Of a DNA stretch of 32,272 nt, positions 15,680 through 23,129 are shown piece after piece (position 1 is the stretch's first letter; each line of letters begins with the position of its first letter). A model generated the notes under the pieces. It worked only from the letters and a program-made list of their open reading frames with translations, searched no databases and was not told the DNA's origin. The position numbers and the translations under genes were made by a program. This DNA is from Microbacterium yannicii (GTDB taxonomy: Bacteria > Actinomycetota > Actinomycetes > Actinomycetales > Microbacteriaceae). Location: assembly GCF_024055635.1 (NCBI RefSeq), contig NZ_JAMXMB010000041.1:1-32272 (forward strand), read 5' to 3'.

Positions 15680-16087
15680 GTGGCTTCCGCCCTGCAGACG
15701 ACCCAGACACTCGCGCACCTGCGCCGCGCGCGCGATCTCATCGACCGCGCCTACGCCGAGCCGCTCGATGTGCCCACGATGGCGACCCAGGCGCTCATGT
15801 CGCCCGCGCACTTCTCCCGAGAGTTCAAGGCGGCTTACGGCGAGACCCCGTACGCGTACCTCATGACCCGGCGGATCGAACGGGCGATGGCGCTGCTGCG
15901 CGAGGGTGTCTCGGTGACGGATGCCTGCACCGCGGTGGGTGCGACATCGCTCGGCTCGTTCAGCTCGACGTTCACGGAGATCGCAGGGGAGACCCCGAGC
16001 TCGTACCGCTCGCGCTCCCACGACGCCGCCGAGGCGATGCCGCTGTGCGTCGCGAAGATCCTCACCCGGCCGACGCGGTACGTCTGA
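15680..16087 (+). CDS. AraC-family helix-turn-helix regulator (short form)
   Basis: A 135-residue protein that is nearly all AraC/XylS DNA-binding domain. First HTH: LDVPTMATQALMSPAHFSRE; second: GVSVTDACTAVGATSLGSFS, followed by the family signature FSSTFTEIAGETPSSYR. There is no ligand-binding domain, so it may sense through its C-terminal tail or a partner. GTG 15680 is chosen from the -10 at exact leaderless spacing; GTG 15671 is an alternative. The next gene is a VOC protein; AraC-VOC pairs are common in actinobacteria and suggest the regulator controls that gene. Confidence 0.9.
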   Translation: MASALQTTQTLAHLRRARDLIDRAYAEPLDVPTMATQALMSPAHFSREFKAAYGETPYAYLMTRRIERAMALLREGVSVTDACTAVGATSLGSFSSTFTEIAGETPSSYRSRSHDAAEAMPLCVAKILTRPTRYV

Positions 16088-16168
16088 CGCGAATCGGCTC
16101 CGGGCCGCGACCGAGTCGCTGCTCGTGAACCGAGCAGGATCGGAGAAGCGCGCGCTCGCCGAGCCTCG

Positions 16169-16181
16169 TAACGTGGCAGCC
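16169..16181 (+). promoter_or_regulatory. Leaderless promoter (-10) of the VOC gene
   Basis: TAACGT at 16169-16174, seven bases before ATG 16182. Confidence 0.5.
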
Positions 16182-16589
16182 ATGACGAACATCGCTCTGG
16201 CATACAGCCCCATCACCGTCGACGACGTCGACGCCGCCATCCCCTTCTATCGCGACGGTCTGGGCCTCGAGGTCGTCAACGACGTCTCGTACGACGGTCA
16301 CCGTTGGGTGAGCTTCGGCTTCCCCGGCCAGCCCGGGCTGTCGCTCGTCGTCTCCGACCCGTCGGCGGGCCGCTCGCCCGACGATGGCGAGGCGCTCCAG
16401 CGCCTGGTCGTGAAGGGATCCGGGCCCGGACCGTACGTCTTCACGACGAGCGACCTCGACGGGACTTTTGAGCAGCTGCGCGCCTTCGGCGCGGAGGTGC
16501 TCCAGGAGCCCAAGGAGCAGGGCTGGGGACCGCGCGACTGCGCGTTCCGCGACCCGGCCGGCAACCACATCCGCATCAACCAGGTCTGA
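16182..16589 (+). CDS. VOC-family (glyoxalase/bleomycin-resistance fold) protein
   Basis: A 135-residue protein with two beta-alpha-beta-beta-beta units of the vicinal oxygen chelate fold. It starts with PITVDDVDAAIPFYRDGLGL and ends with EQGWGPRDCAFRDPAGNHIR, the usual C-terminal metal-site region (RDCAFRDPAGN). Family members include glyoxalases, dioxygenases and drug-binding proteins; the substrate cannot be read from sequence. It follows the AraC-type regulator by 94 bp and seems to have its own leaderless promoter. Confidence 0.9.
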   Translation: MTNIALAYSPITVDDVDAAIPFYRDGLGLEVVNDVSYDGHRWVSFGFPGQPGLSLVVSDPSAGRSPDDGEALQRLVVKGSGPGPYVFTTSDLDGTFEQLRAFGAEVLQEPKEQGWGPRDCAFRDPAGNHIRINQV

Positions 16590-16655
16590 GCAGAGCGCCA
16601 TGTGCCTGCCATGGGCCGCCGCGATGCAGCAGGAGCCGGTGCTCGCGGCGGCGGG

Positions 16656-16668
16656 TAGCCTGGACCGG
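16656..16668 (+). promoter_or_regulatory. Leaderless promoter (-10) of the 16669 gene
   Basis: TAGCCT at 16656-16661, seven bases before ATG 16669. Confidence 0.5.
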
Positions 16669-17307
16669 ATGAGCGATTCGTCCAGGGAGTTCCACAAGCC
16701 CGTCCGCCGGCCGGCGGAGGTCTTCGACCGGGCCTTCGCAGCCGAGGACCCGGCCGAGGTCTCGCGCGTCGCGCACACCACCGCGCACGCCCTGCTCGCG
16801 CGGGTGCGAGCCGACCCCGACGGCGGCGTCGTCGAGAGGCTCGTCTCGTTCACCGACGAGCACGGCATCGACGACCTCGCCGAGCTGTGGTCGCGATCGC
16901 CCGCGAAGACGCTGCCCGGCGCGCTGTGGCGGCTCTACCTCGTGCAGCTCATGATCCACGACGACCCGCGCACGGCCGCGCTCCTGTACGAGCGCGGCCG
17001 TGCCGAGCTCGCCTCCGCCGACGACGTGGTGGCCGGTGCCCCCTCGCCCGCCGGACCCGACGAGCTCGTCGCCCTGGTCGACACGATCCTGCGCGGCCTG
17101 TTCCAGGGCGACTTCGCCGTCGCTCTGGACCGCGCGGCCGCCTTCTGCCGTGTCCAGGCGTCGGGTGCCACGCACGTTGCCGACGACTACGAGACGACGG
17201 AGCCCGACCGTGCGTCGACCTTCACGACGCGCGCTCTGCGCCTGTCGGACTACGCCGCCGATCTCTCGGCCTGCGCGGCGCTGTGGCGCCGCGACGCCCT
17301 GAGCTGA
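16669..17307 (+). CDS. Conserved actinobacterial protein, unknown function
   Basis: A 212-residue soluble, mostly alpha-helical protein. I recognise no catalytic motif. The middle segment LPGALWRLYLVQLMIHDDPR and the later LRGLFQGDFAVALDRAAAFC look like well-packed helices, and the N-terminus (SDSSREFHKPVRRPAEVFDR) is polar. The start is set by a -10 TAGCCT exactly seven bases upstream; the open frame continues back to 16468 but overlaps the VOC gene out of frame. It is the last gene before the palindrome array. Confidence 0.78.
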   Translation: MSDSSREFHKPVRRPAEVFDRAFAAEDPAEVSRVAHTTAHALLARVRADPDGGVVERLVSFTDEHGIDDLAELWSRSPAKTLPGALWRLYLVQLMIHDDPRTAALLYERGRAELASADDVVAGAPSPAGPDELVALVDTILRGLFQGDFAVALDRAAAFCRVQASGATHVADDYETTEPDRASTFTTRALRLSDYAADLSACAALWRRDALS

Positions 17308-17360
17308 GGCATCCGCTCGCTCCACCTTGCGAGAGGGCGGATCGCCGCGTGCCGTCGGGT

Positions 17361-17610
17361 CGTTCTTGGCGAGTCGCCAGGATGCGCGTGTGAGTGGTGC
17401 GTTCTTGGCGAGTCGCCAAATTGCGCGTGTGGGTGGTGCGTTCTGGCGAGTCGCCAAAATGCGTGTCTGAGTCGTGCATTCTTGGCGAGTCGCCAAACTG
17501 CGCGTGTGAGTGGTGCGTTCTGGCGAGTCGCCAAAATGCGTGTCTGAGTCGTGCATTCTTGGCGAGTCGCCAAAATGCTGGTCCGGGTCGGTCCGGCGAG
17601 TCGCCAAGAA
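17361..17610. repeat. Array of seven palindromes (core GGCGAGTCGCC), mostly 38-39 bp apart
   Basis: Cores lie at 17368, 17407, 17445, 17484, 17522, 17561 and 17595 (start positions; spacings 39, 38, 39, 38, 39, 34). The full dyad is TTGGCGA-G-TCGCCAA, with 7-bp arms around one G; units 3 and 5 lack one T. Spacers are of two alternating types, one like TGCGCGTGTGAGTGGTGCG and one like TGCGTGTCTGAGTCGTGCA. The spacers match each other, so this is not a CRISPR array. Frames open through the repeats only because they contain few stops. The array could bind a protein at regular spacing, or form RNA hairpins if transcribed. Each centre also contains GAGTC. Confidence 0.92.
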
Positions 17611-17885
17611 GGTTGTCGGCGAGCGGAGGCCGGGTCGGCGACAGGTCGGAGAGCCGGCGGCGAAATCGCCGGGCGGCAGAACGCCGCTGTGCTCGCACCG
17701 CTTCGCGGGAGAGGCGTTCTGCTCCCGGGCAGAGCTCGCACGAAGCACCGGGGTACGAAGGTGCCGGGCCGCAGAACGCCTCTCGGCGCGAGGCCGCTCG
17801 GAGCGGCAGAAGATGGAGCCCGGGGTTACTGCGGCCCGGCCGTTCCAGTGTAACCGAGAGGCGCGGCGTGGCATTCCCGAGCGCT
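17606..17885. repeat. Gene-free stretch with GCAGAACGCC inverted repeats
   Basis: After the palindrome array no gene is seen until the start at 17898. GAGAGGCGTTCTGC (17709-17722) and GCAGAACGCCTCTC (17771-17784) form a perfect 14-bp inverted repeat 48 bp apart. A further GCAGAACGCC lies at 17676-17685. GGTTAC (17824-17829) and GTAACC (17850-17855) form another dyad just before the next promoter. Confidence 0.7.
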
Positions 17886-17897
17886 TAGGCTCTGGGC
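17886..17897 (+). promoter_or_regulatory. Leaderless promoter (-10) of the PLP class IV gene
   Basis: TAGGCT at 17886-17891, six bases before ATG 17898. Confidence 0.5.
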
Positions 17898-18785
17898 ATG
17901 GCACTGCTCTTCGCGCTCGTCATCGACCCCGCGGCATCCGATGATCCTCGCTCCGACTTCGCCGACACCTTCCGGGTCATCGACCCGTCAGCGCCGGCGC
18001 TGAGCGTCGGCGAACTGAGCACGCAGCGCGGCGACGGCATCTTCGAATCGATCGGCGTCGTGGACGGCCATGCGCAGGAGACAGAGGCTCATCTCGAGCG
18101 GCTCGCGCACTCCGCGCGCATTTGCGACCTCACCGCGCCGAACCTCACGCAGTGGCGGGCCGCGGTGCAGGTGGCCGCGCAGCACGCCCCGCGCCACGGC
18201 GAGGGCGTCATCAAGCTCATCCTGAGCCGCGGCGTCGAGCACGGCCCTGCGCCCACGGCGTGGGTGACGGTGGCGGCTGCCCCCGACAACACCGCCGTGC
18301 GCGAGCACGGCATCCGCGTCGTCACGCTCGACCGCGGCTACGGCATCGACACCCCGGCGAAGGCGCCCTGGCTGCTGCTCGGGGCGAAGACCCTGTCCTA
18401 CGCGGTCAACATGGCCGCGATCCGCGAGGCGAAGCGCCGCGGCGCCGACGACGCGGTCTTCGTCACCTCGGACGGTTTCGTGCTCGAGGCACCCACGGCC
18501 TCGCTCATCCTGCGCATCGACGGCCGCTTCGTCACCCCCGCGCCGAACGGCGGCATCCTTCACGGCACGACGCAGCTGAGCCTCTTCGCCCACCTCGAGG
18601 AGGAGGGGCACGACACCGGCTACGCCACGCTTCCCCTCAGCGCCCTTGCCGAGACGGATGCCGCGTGGCTGGTGTCGAGCGTGCGCCTGGCGGCGCCCAT
18701 CACGGCGATCGACGGCGTCGAGGTCCCGGTCGACGCGGAGCTCACGGCATCCTTCAATCGCTACCTGCTCAGCCCGCGGGACTGA
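17898..18785 (+). CDS. pabC: PLP-dependent class IV aminotransferase / aminodeoxychorismate lyase-like
   Basis: A 295-residue cytoplasmic fold-type IV PLP enzyme. The Schiff-base lysine is K164 in LLLGAKTLSYAVNMAA, and the PLP-nitrogen glutamate is E197 in GFVLEAPTAS. The N-terminal LSTQRGDGIFESI and the GGILHGTTQ phosphate loop complete the site. The best match by pattern is aminodeoxychorismate lyase (PabC), which makes 4-aminobenzoate for folate. D-amino-acid or branched-chain aminotransferases share these motifs, so the symbol is provisional. From memory, a similar gene lies near glnR in M. tuberculosis (Rv0812), as here. It is convergent with pstB, with a shared terminator between them. 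Confidence 0.82.
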   Translation: MALLFALVIDPAASDDPRSDFADTFRVIDPSAPALSVGELSTQRGDGIFESIGVVDGHAQETEAHLERLAHSARICDLTAPNLTQWRAAVQVAAQHAPRHGEGVIKLILSRGVEHGPAPTAWVTVAAAPDNTAVREHGIRVVTLDRGYGIDTPAKAPWLLLGAKTLSYAVNMAAIREAKRRGADDAVFVTSDGFVLEAPTASLILRIDGRFVTPAPNGGILHGTTQLSLFAHLEEEGHDTGYATLPLSALAETDAAWLVSSVRLAAPITAIDGVEVPVDAELTASFNRYLLSPRD

Positions 18786-18804
18786 GATCGAGCGGGACCC
18801 ACGA

Positions 18805-18834
18805 CGAAGCCCCCGCCGAACGGCGAGGGCTTCG
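18805..18834. terminator. Bidirectional terminator between pabC and pstB
   Basis: GAAGCCCCCGCC / GGCGAGGGCTTC with loop GAAC: 12-bp stem with one mismatch, centred between two convergent stops. It can end transcripts from either side. Confidence 0.8.
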
Positions 18835-18851
18835 AGTCCGCCGTCTGCGGC

Positions 18852-19631
18852 TCACCCGAATCGGCCGGAGACGTAGTCCTCCGTGGCCTGCACGGTCGGC
18901 GTCGTGAAGATCGCCGTCGTGTCGTTGTACTCGATGAGCTTGCCCGGCTTGCCGGTGCCGGCGATGTTGAAGAAGGCGGTCTTGTCGCTGACGCGCGACG
19001 CCTGCTGCATGTTGTGCGTCACGATGACGACCGTGTAGTCGTTCTTGAGCTCGCCGATCAGCTCTTCGATCGCGTAGGTCGAGATCGGGTCCAGCGCCGA
19101 GCACGGCTCGTCCATCAGCAGCACGTCGGGCGCGACGGCGATGGCGCGGGCGATGCACAGACGCTGCTGCTGACCACCCGACAGACCCGAGCCGGGCTTG
19201 TCGAGCCGGTCCTTGACCTCGTTCCACAGGTTCGCGCCGCGCAGCGACTTCTCGACGAGGGCGTCGGCATCCGACTTCGCCATGCGCTTGTTGTTGAGCT
19301 TGACGCCGGCCAGCACGTTCTCCTTGATTGACATCGTGGGGAACGGGTTGGGGCGCTGGAAGACCATGCCGACCTGGCGGCGGACCAGCACCGGGTCGAC
19401 CCCCGAGCCGTACAGGTTGTCGCCGTCGAGGAGCACTTCGCCCTCGACGCGGGCGCCCGGGATGACCTCGTGCATGCGGTTCAGCGTGCGAAGGAAGGTG
19501 GACTTGCCGCAGCCGGAAGGTCCGATGAACGCGGTGACGCTTCGCGGCTCGATCGAGAGGGTCACACCCTCGACGGCGCGGAAGTCGCCGTAGTAGACGT
19601 TGAGGTCGTTGACTTCGATGCTCTTGGACAC
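18852..19631 (-). CDS. pstB: Phosphate ABC transporter ATP-binding protein PstB
   Basis: ATPase of the high-affinity phosphate importer, 259 aa. Walker A GPSGCGKST (residues 37-45), Q-loop VFQRPNPFPTMSI (a PstB hallmark), signature LSGGQQQRLCIARAIA, Walker B VLLMDEPCSALDPIS, switch His in VTHNMQQA. GTG 19631 gives the standard PstB N-terminus (SKSIEVNDLNVYYGDF); the frame's extension to 19988 lies within pstA. Last gene of pstS-pstC-pstA-pstB, with only 26 bp after pstA. No phoU is visible in the window. Confidence 0.95.
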   Translation of the reverse strand: MSKSIEVNDLNVYYGDFRAVEGVTLSIEPRSVTAFIGPSGCGKSTFLRTLNRMHEVIPGARVEGEVLLDGDNLYGSGVDPVLVRRQVGMVFQRPNPFPTMSIKENVLAGVKLNNKRMAKSDADALVEKSLRGANLWNEVKDRLDKPGSGLSGGQQQRLCIARAIAVAPDVLLMDEPCSALDPISTYAIEELIGELKNDYTVVIVTHNMQQASRVSDKTAFFNIAGTGKPGKLIEYNDTTAIFTTPTVQATEDYVSGRFG

Positions 19632-19657
19632 GGTGGTGGTTCTTTCGGGTTGGTGGG

Positions 19658-20758
19658 TCAGCGACCGGTCTTGGGGGAGAACACCCGGGCGACGACGCGT
19701 GCGACGAGGTTGAGGACCATCACGATGAGGATGAGGGTCAGGGCGCCGGCCCAGGCGCGGTCGATGTACGCCTCGGGCGGGATGCCCTGGTTCATGTACT
19801 CCGTGTAGGTGAACACCGGGAGGGTCTGCATCCGACCGTCGAAGAGGTCGTAGTTCATGCTGTTCGTGAAGCCGGCCGTGATCAGCAGCGGTGCGGTCTC
19901 TCCGATGACGCGAGAGATCGAGAGCATGATCCCGGTGGTGATGCCGGCGATGGAGGTCGGAAGCACGACCTTGACGATCGTCAGCCACTTCGGAACGCCC
20001 AGCGCATACGACGCCTCACGCAGCTCGTTCGGCACGAGCCGCAGCATCTCCTCCGTCGAGCGGACCACGACGGGGATCATGAGCACCGAGAGGGCGACCG
20101 AGCCCATGAAGCCCATGCGCGCGCCGGGGCCGAGGAACAGCGAGAAGAGCGCGTAGGCGAACAGGCCGGCCACGATGGACGGGATGCCGGTCATCACGTC
20201 GACGAGGAAGGTGATGCCTCGCCCGATCCGCTTGCCCTCGCCGTATTCGACGAGGTAGATGGCGGCCATCAGGCCGATCGGGATCGAGATCAGCGCAGCC
20301 ATCCCCGTGATGAGCACGGTGCCGACGATCGCGTGCAGGGCGCCGCCGCCCTCGCCGACGACGTTGCGCATCGAGCTCGAGAAGAAGTCGGCGTCGAAGC
20401 GGGCGATGCCGTTGGAGACGACCGTCCAGGCGACCGAGACGAGCGGCACCATGGCGACGATGAACGCGGAGGCGACGAGACCCGTGATGAAGCGGTCGAC
20501 CGCCTTGCGCCGACTCTCGACGATCGCCGAGATCGTGAAGATGAGGACGAGGTAGACGATCCCCGACGTCACGAGCCAGCCGGCGACGTTGAGGCCCTCG
20601 CCGGAACCCAGGGCGATGATCCCGAACACCGCGAGCATCACCGCGAGCGAGCCGGCGACGAGCGCCCAGACCGCCCAGGTGGGCAGGTGACCGGTGGTGA
20701 GCTGCGACCGCGTCGGAGCGACGACGGGCGGCCGGGGAGGCGTGGCGGTGATGGTCAT
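19658..20758 (-). CDS. pstA: Phosphate ABC transporter permease PstA
   Basis: Inner-membrane permease, 366 aa. About eight hydrophobic helices: an actinobacterial N-terminal extension with two or three (AVWALVAGSLAVMLAVFGII and following), then the six-helix core. The ATPase-docking loop is ELREASYALGVPKWLTIVKV (about residues 250-270), and the PstA pattern EYGEGKRIGRGITFLVDVMT is present. ATG 20758 shares one base with the pstC stop, so they are coupled. Forms the channel with PstC. Confidence 0.94.
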   Translation of the reverse strand: MTITATPPRPPVVAPTRSQLTTGHLPTWAVWALVAGSLAVMLAVFGIIALGSGEGLNVAGWLVTSGIVYLVLIFTISAIVESRRKAVDRFITGLVASAFIVAMVPLVSVAWTVVSNGIARFDADFFSSSMRNVVGEGGGALHAIVGTVLITGMAALISIPIGLMAAIYLVEYGEGKRIGRGITFLVDVMTGIPSIVAGLFAYALFSLFLGPGARMGFMGSVALSVLMIPVVVRSTEEMLRLVPNELREASYALGVPKWLTIVKVVLPTSIAGITTGIMLSISRVIGETAPLLITAGFTNSMNYDLFDGRMQTLPVFTYTEYMNQGIPPEAYIDRAWAGALTLILIVMVLNLVARVVARVFSPKTGR

Positions 20759-21702
20759 CAGTTGGCCCCCGAGAATTCCTTGCGGCGATTCACGATCCAC
20801 CGCGCGATGAAGTTGACCGCGAACGTCACGATGAACAGGATCAGCCCCGTCGCGATCAGGACGTTGATGTTCGTCGCGAACGCTTCGGGGAAGGTCAGTG
20901 CGATGTTCGCGGCGATCGTCGACGGGTTCGTCGACGTGAAGAGCTTGAACGTGACGGTCCCCGTCGCCGAGAGCACCATGGCGACGGCCATCGTCTCGCC
21001 GAGCGCACGGCCGAGGCCCAGCATGGACGCCGACACGATGCCGCTGCGCCCGAACGGGAGCACCGCCATGCGGATCATCTCCCAGCGGGTGGCACCGAGT
21101 GCGAGAGCCGCCTCTTCGTGGAGGACGGGGGTCTGCAGGAAGATCTCACGGCAGATCGCCGTGATGATCGGCACCACCATGACGGCGAGGACGATGGCGG
21201 CGGTGAAGATGGTGCGGCCGGTCGCCGAGACGTCGCCGCCGAAGAGCGGGAACCAGCCCATGTTGGCGTTGAGCCAGGCGTAGACCGGCTGTACGGCGGG
21301 GGCGAGCACCAGGATGCCCCAGAGGCCGAAGACGACGGAAGGCACCGCCGCGAGGAGGTCGACGACGTAGCCCAGGCTCTGGGCGAGCCGGCGCGGCGCG
21401 TAGTGGGAGATGAAGAGCGCGACCCCGAGCGACAGCGGAACGGCCATGACGAGCGCCAGCAGCGCAGCCCACACGGTGCCGAACAGCAGCGGCCAGACGT
21501 AGTCCCAGAAGTTCGTGGTGAGCAGCGAGGCGTCCTCGGGGCTCGCGCCGATCGCCGGGACCGACTGCACGATGAGGAAGATCGCGACGGCCGCGAGGGT
21601 GACGAGGATCATCGAACCGGCGGCGAGAGCCGTGCCCGAGAACCACCGGTCGCCTGGGCGCTGTCTGGCCGGGATCTTCGTCGCGGCGGGGGCGGCTGTC
21701 AT
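20758..21702 (-). CDS. pstC: Phosphate ABC transporter permease PstC
   Basis: Inner-membrane permease, 314 aa, with six hydrophobic helices. The core shows the docking loop LHEEAALALGATRWEMIRMA and GIVSASMLGLGRALGETMAV, both typical of PstC. It partners PstA. It follows pstS after 86 bp that contain a strong hairpin. Confidence 0.94.
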   Translation of the reverse strand: MTAAPAATKIPARQRPGDRWFSGTALAAGSMILVTLAAVAIFLIVQSVPAIGASPEDASLLTTNFWDYVWPLLFGTVWAALLALVMAVPLSLGVALFISHYAPRRLAQSLGYVVDLLAAVPSVVFGLWGILVLAPAVQPVYAWLNANMGWFPLFGGDVSATGRTIFTAAIVLAVMVVPIITAICREIFLQTPVLHEEAALALGATRWEMIRMAVLPFGRSGIVSASMLGLGRALGETMAVAMVLSATGTVTFKLFTSTNPSTIAANIALTFPEAFATNINVLIATGLILFIVTFAVNFIARWIVNRRKEFSGAN

Positions 21703-21744
21703 GTCGTCCGTCCTGGTCGGGGATGGTCTTCCTGATCCGCATCA

Positions 21745-21778
21745 GGCCCCGGACGCACCAGGAGGTGCGCCCGGGGCC
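21745..21778 (-). terminator. Intra-operon hairpin between pstS and pstC
   Basis: GGCCCCGGACGCACC / GGTGCGCCCGGGGCC, 15-bp arms with one mismatch and a 4-nt loop, 11 bp past the pstS stop. Such hairpins after a binding-protein gene often stop or protect most transcripts, so that PstS is made in excess over the membrane subunits. Confidence 0.75.
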
Positions 21779-21788
21779 GATGAGGATG

Positions 21789-22889
21789 TCAGCTGATCTG
21801 GTCGATCGCGGCCTGAGCCTTCTCGGCGAGCTCGGTCGAGATGGGGGCGCTGCCGGCGTTGTCGGCGGCGGTCTTCTGACCGGCCTCGCTGACGGCGGTC
21901 GTGAAGAAGCCCTTCACGAGAGCCGCGGCGTCGGCGTCTTCGTAGTCGACGCAGCCGATGAGGTAGCTCACGAGCATGACCGGGTAGGCGCCGGACTCCT
22001 CCGTGGTGCGGTCGATCGCGAACGCGAGGTCGGTCGACGCGCGACCCTCCTCGAGCGGCGAGGCGTCGAGGGCGATCGCGGCGCCCTCGGCGGACGGCTC
22101 CACCCACTCCGAGCCGACCTGGACGCTGACGGTCGTGAGGTCGGCGGTCTGCGAGTGGTCCGCGTAGCCGATGGTGCCGTTGCCGCCCTTGACGGCGTTG
22201 ACGACGCCGGAGGTGCCCTGAGCGGCCTCGCCGCCCTGGATCGGCCATTCCTCGACCGAGTCGTACGTCCAGACGTCACCCGCGGTCTGCGCGAGGTAGT
22301 CGGTGAAGTTCGCCGTCGTGCCCGACTTGTCGGAGCGGTGAACCGGCGTGATCGCCAGGTCGGGGAGGGTGACGCCGTCGTTCGTGGCGGCGATCGCCGG
22401 GTCGTTCCAGTTCGTGATGGTGCCGGCGAAGATGCCCGCGATCGTGGCCGGGTCGAGGTTGAGCGCGTCGACGCCCTCGACGTTGAACGCGATGGCGATC
22501 GGCGACACGTACGCCGGGATCTCGACGATGTCGGAGCCCTCGGCGCAGGCGTCGAACGGTCCGGCCTCGAGTTCTTCGGTCTTGAACGCACGGTCCGACC
22601 CGGCGAACTCGACAGCGCCCGACTGGAACGACTCCCGGCCGGTGCCCGAGCCCTGCGGGTCGTAGTTGACGGTGACGTCCGCGTTCGCGGTCTGGAACTC
22701 GGCGGTCCATGCCTGGACGGCGACCTGCTGGGACGTGGCGCCCGAGCCGTTGAGCGTGCCGGTCAGCGCCGGACCCTCGCTGGAGGTCGGGGTGTCGCCG
22801 GAGGCGGTCTCGTTGGAGGCGCAGCCTGCGAGGGCGAGGGCCGCGATTGCGGCGACAGCGCCCACCTGGGCGATGCGAGAGATCTTCAC
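21789..22889 (-). CDS. pstS: Phosphate-binding lipoprotein PstS
   Basis: Periplasmic-type lipoprotein that captures phosphate for PstCAB, 366 aa. The signal peptide ends in lipobox LAGC with Cys23. Phosphate-site segments are visible: GSGATSQQVAVQAW, YDPQGSGTGRESF, FAGSDRAF and HRSDKSGTTANFTDYL. The protein ends SAPISTELAEKAQAAIDQI. First gene of the pst operon, with a PHO box 115-132 bp upstream of the ATG. Confidence 0.95.
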   Translation of the reverse strand: MKISRIAQVGAVAAIAALALAGCASNETASGDTPTSSEGPALTGTLNGSGATSQQVAVQAWTAEFQTANADVTVNYDPQGSGTGRESFQSGAVEFAGSDRAFKTEELEAGPFDACAEGSDIVEIPAYVSPIAIAFNVEGVDALNLDPATIAGIFAGTITNWNDPAIAATNDGVTLPDLAITPVHRSDKSGTTANFTDYLAQTAGDVWTYDSVEEWPIQGGEAAQGTSGVVNAVKGGNGTIGYADHSQTADLTTVSVQVGSEWVEPSAEGAAIALDASPLEEGRASTDLAFAIDRTTEESGAYPVMLVSYLIGCVDYEDADAAALVKGFFTTAVSEAGQKTAADNAGSAPISTELAEKAQAAIDQIS

Positions 22890-22935
22890 TGTGTGAATCC
22901 TTCACGTGTCAGAGAAACAGGCCCGGGAAGGCCTT

Positions 22936-22949
22936 CGGGTTCGAACCCG
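22936..22949. repeat. 14-bp perfect palindrome in the pstS leader
   Basis: CGGGTTCGAACCCG, inside the untranslated leader of pstS. A second dyad (CCCGGGAAGGCCTTCGGG, 22922-22939) overlaps it. It may form leader-RNA hairpins. It lacks the 4-bp spacer of the actinobacterial LexA box, so I do not call that. Confidence 0.6.
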
Positions 22950-23003
22950 GTGCGGGGTTCGTCTGAAACGTAGGCTCGGACTCTTAAGAGAGTGGGCTGC
23001 GCG

Positions 23004-23021
23004 GGTGAACGGGAGGTGAAC
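23004..23021 (-). promoter_or_regulatory. PHO box upstream of pstS
   Basis: On the minus strand GTTCACC-N4-GTTCACC: two identical 7-mers 11 bp apart, the form of PhoP direct repeats in actinobacteria (GTTCACC units, 11-bp period). A -10 candidate TAAGAG lies at 22986-22981, 17 bp after the box; TACGTT at 22972-22967 is another. This predicts induction of pstSCAB by PhoPR under phosphate starvation. Confidence 0.85.
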
Positions 23022-23129
23022 AGGATGCCGACATCCATGCGTCGGCATCGACGTCCGGCGCCGTTCGGCCGCGGAATCGCGAGCGTCCCGAGGGGCGCTG
23101 GTCACCCGCGGCGCTAACGGCTCCCTCGC

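Noticed and set aside
17361..17610. CRISPR array
   Set aside because: Spacers are similar to each other and short, the repeat unit is a palindrome with a drifting flank, and there are no cas genes nearby.
17222..17944. Several long open frames through the palindrome array, both strands
   Set aside because: They translate the repeats into Arg/His/Thr-rich repeats in every frame, lack start signals, and arise because the repeats contain few stops.
22936..22949. LexA (SOS) box
   Set aside because: The actinobacterial box needs a 4-bp centre (TCGAAC-N4-GTTCGA); this palindrome has none.
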